Below, piece by piece: positions 62,924-64,000 of a stretch of 64,000 nucleotides of DNA (positions are counted from its first letter, which is position 1; each line of letters begins with the position of its first letter). The notes beneath the pieces are model-generated. The model saw only the letters and a program-made list of their open reading frames with translations, ran no database searches and was not told the origin of the DNA. A program made the position numbers and the translations under genes. Origin of the DNA: CAIWHR01 sp963713275 (GTDB taxonomy: Bacteria; Pseudomonadota; Gammaproteobacteria; Burkholderiales; Casimicrobiaceae); contig CAVQLG010000021.1 of NCBI GenBank assembly GCA_963713275.1, positions 124,001-188,000 on the forward strand. The letters are read 5' to 3'.

Positions 62924-64000
62924 CTACATCCGGTACGCGGACTCGCCGTGCGAGCTGATGTCGAGGCCTTCGCGTTCCATTTCCTCGGAGACGCGCAGGC
63001 CGACCACCAGGTCGACGATCTTGTAGGCGACGAAGGCGACGATGGCCGACCAGAGGATCGTCGTGCCCACCGCCTTCGCCTGCGTGATGACCTGGCCCGC
63101 GATCGAGTAATCGCCGACCTTGCCGGCGACGTAGTCGAACACGCCCTGGCCGCCCAGGCTCGGCGCCGCAAACACCCCGGTCAGGAGCGCGCCGAGGATC
63201 CCGCCCACGCCGTGCACGCCGAACACGTCCAGCGCGTCGTCGGCACCCAGCATCCGCTTGAGCCCGTTGACGCCCCAAAGGCAGACGAAACCCGAGAGCA
63301 GCCCGATGATCAGCGCGCCGTTGATGCCGACGAAGCCGCAGGCCGGAGTGATCGCGACGAGGCCGGCCACGGCACCCGACGCGGCACCGAGCATCGACGG
63401 CTTGCCCTTGAACAGCCACTCGCCCAGCGTCCACGAGAGCACGGCGCCGGCGGTGGCGATCAACGTGTTGACGAACGCGAGCATCGCGACGTCGCCCGCC
63501 TCCAGCGCGGACCCGGCGTTGAAGCCGAACCAGCCCACCCACAGCAGCGACGCGCCGACCATGGTGAACGACAGGTTGTGCGGCGCCATCGCCTCGCGAC
63601 CGTAGCCGATCCGCTTGCCGATCAGGTACGCGCCGACGAGGCCGGCGATGCCCGCGTTGATGTGGACGACGGTGCCGCCGGCGAAGTCGAGCGCACCCAT
63701 CTGGAACAGCCAGCCGGCCTTCGACGTCGCGAGTTCCGCGGCCTTGGCGTCGGTGTAGGCATCCGGACCCGGCCAGAACCAGACCATGTGCGCGATCGGC
63801 AGGTAGGAGAACGTGAACCAGAGCACCGCGAACAGCAGCACCGCCGAGAACCGGATCCGCTCCGCGAAAGCGCCCACGATGAGGCAGACGGTGATGGCCG
63901 CGAAGGTGGCCTGGAACGCGACGTAGATGAGCTCGGGAATCACCACCCCCTTGCTGAACGTCGCCGCCGTGGTGAACGCGCCCACGCCATCCTTGAGCGT
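62924..64000 (-). CDS. amtB: Ammonium transporter, 5' end cut by window edge
   Basis: Inner-membrane ammonium channel. The frame is open from the window edge to the stop at 62924, giving the last 358 residues; the family is usually 400 or more including a signal sequence, so the N-terminus lies outside. Visible marks: FSYLPIAHMVWFWPGP, GALDFAGGTVVHINAGIAGL (conserved Asp and the first pore His), LLWVGWFGFNAGSAL and FGVHGVGGILGAL (second pore His). The C-terminal tail SEEMEREGLDISSHGESAYR is the GlnK-contacting region. A strong terminator follows. Confidence 0.95.
   Translation of the reverse strand, partial: TLKDGVGAFTTAATFSKGVVIPELIYVAFQATFAAITVCLIVGAFAERIRFSAVLLFAVLWFTFSYLPIAHMVWFWPGPDAYTDAKAAELATSKAGWLFQMGALDFAGGTVVHINAGIAGLVGAYLIGKRIGYGREAMAPHNLSFTMVGASLLWVGWFGFNAGSALEAGDVAMLAFVNTLIATAGAVLSWTLGEWLFKGKPSMLGAASGAVAGLVAITPACGFVGINGALIIGLLSGFVCLWGVNGLKRMLGADDALDVFGVHGVGGILGALLTGVFAAPSLGGQGVFDYVAGKVGDYSIAGQVITQAKAVGTTILWSAIVAFVAYKIVDLVVGLRVSEEMEREGLDISSHGESAYRM

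Overview
The window is a compact, very GC-rich stretch of chromosome that looks like a betaproteobacterium (Burkholderiales/Rhodocyclales type). The evidence is the glyS-glyQ / lnt-corC-ybeY-phoH-miaB neighbourhood, the zapA-6S RNA pair, the dapF-DUF484-xerC run, a type 3 glutamate-cysteine ligase and a trpG-trpD-trpC operon. I see no insertion sequence, prophage, CRISPR array, tRNA or rRNA. Both ends cut genes: glyS on the left and amtB on the right.

Layout. 1-11 kb (minus strand): glyS/glyQ, then the envelope and RNA-maintenance cluster lnt, corC, ybeY, phoH, with a large lipoprotein metalloprotease between phoH and miaB. 11-16.6 kb: a vitamin B12 uptake locus. A cobalamin riboswitch precedes btuB and a frameshifted btuF on the plus strand, and btuC-btuD converge on them from the minus strand. 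16.7-24 kb: greB, a small coiled-coil protein, zapA, 6S RNA, an EVE-domain protein, a TauE-type exporter, glycerate kinase, a Sua5-type tRNA enzyme, metK, an orphan gene and a 42-residue very basic protein with its own terminator. 24-33 kb: an SRPBCC-SDR fusion, a Nudix hydrolase, a frameshifted P-type cation ATPase, a PfkB kinase, a DUF1269 membrane protein, an amino-acid binding protein, a 63-residue membrane peptide and a LOG-like protein. 33.7-37.6 kb: a complete polyamine/iron/phosphonate-class ABC transporter. 37.8-39.9 kb: a frameshifted CoA-transferase. 40-45 kb: a ribose operon in the order rbsK-rbsD-rbsA-rbsC-rbsB. 45-53.5 kb: an HDOD protein, a periplasmic protein with trmB, a 1212-residue three-domain glycosyltransferase, and what appears to be the debris of a Ugp-type sugar-phosphate ABC transporter upstream of an EEP-family phosphoesterase. 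53.6-64 kb: trpC-trpD-trpG, a LEA-like lipoprotein with dapF-DUF484-xerC, gshA, a thiolase and amtB.

Several genes are interrupted by single-base slips: btuF three times, and the P-type ATPase, the CoA-transferase and the Ugp-type ATPase once each. The slips usually leave fully conserved sequence on both sides, and one falls in a homopolymer. Consensus error in a draft or metagenome assembly is therefore the simplest explanation for most. The Ugp-type ATPase is different: it sits beside a 42-codon permease stump and may be genuinely decaying. The best regulatory signals are the B12 riboswitch, 6S RNA with a strong promoter inside zapA, and a set of TAGAAT/TACAAT/TATAAT -10 elements.

I found no clear new defence or biosynthetic system. 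The most unusual items are the permease stump, the SRPBCC-SDR fusion, the basic 42-residue protein and a possible leaderless 29-codon leader ORF.
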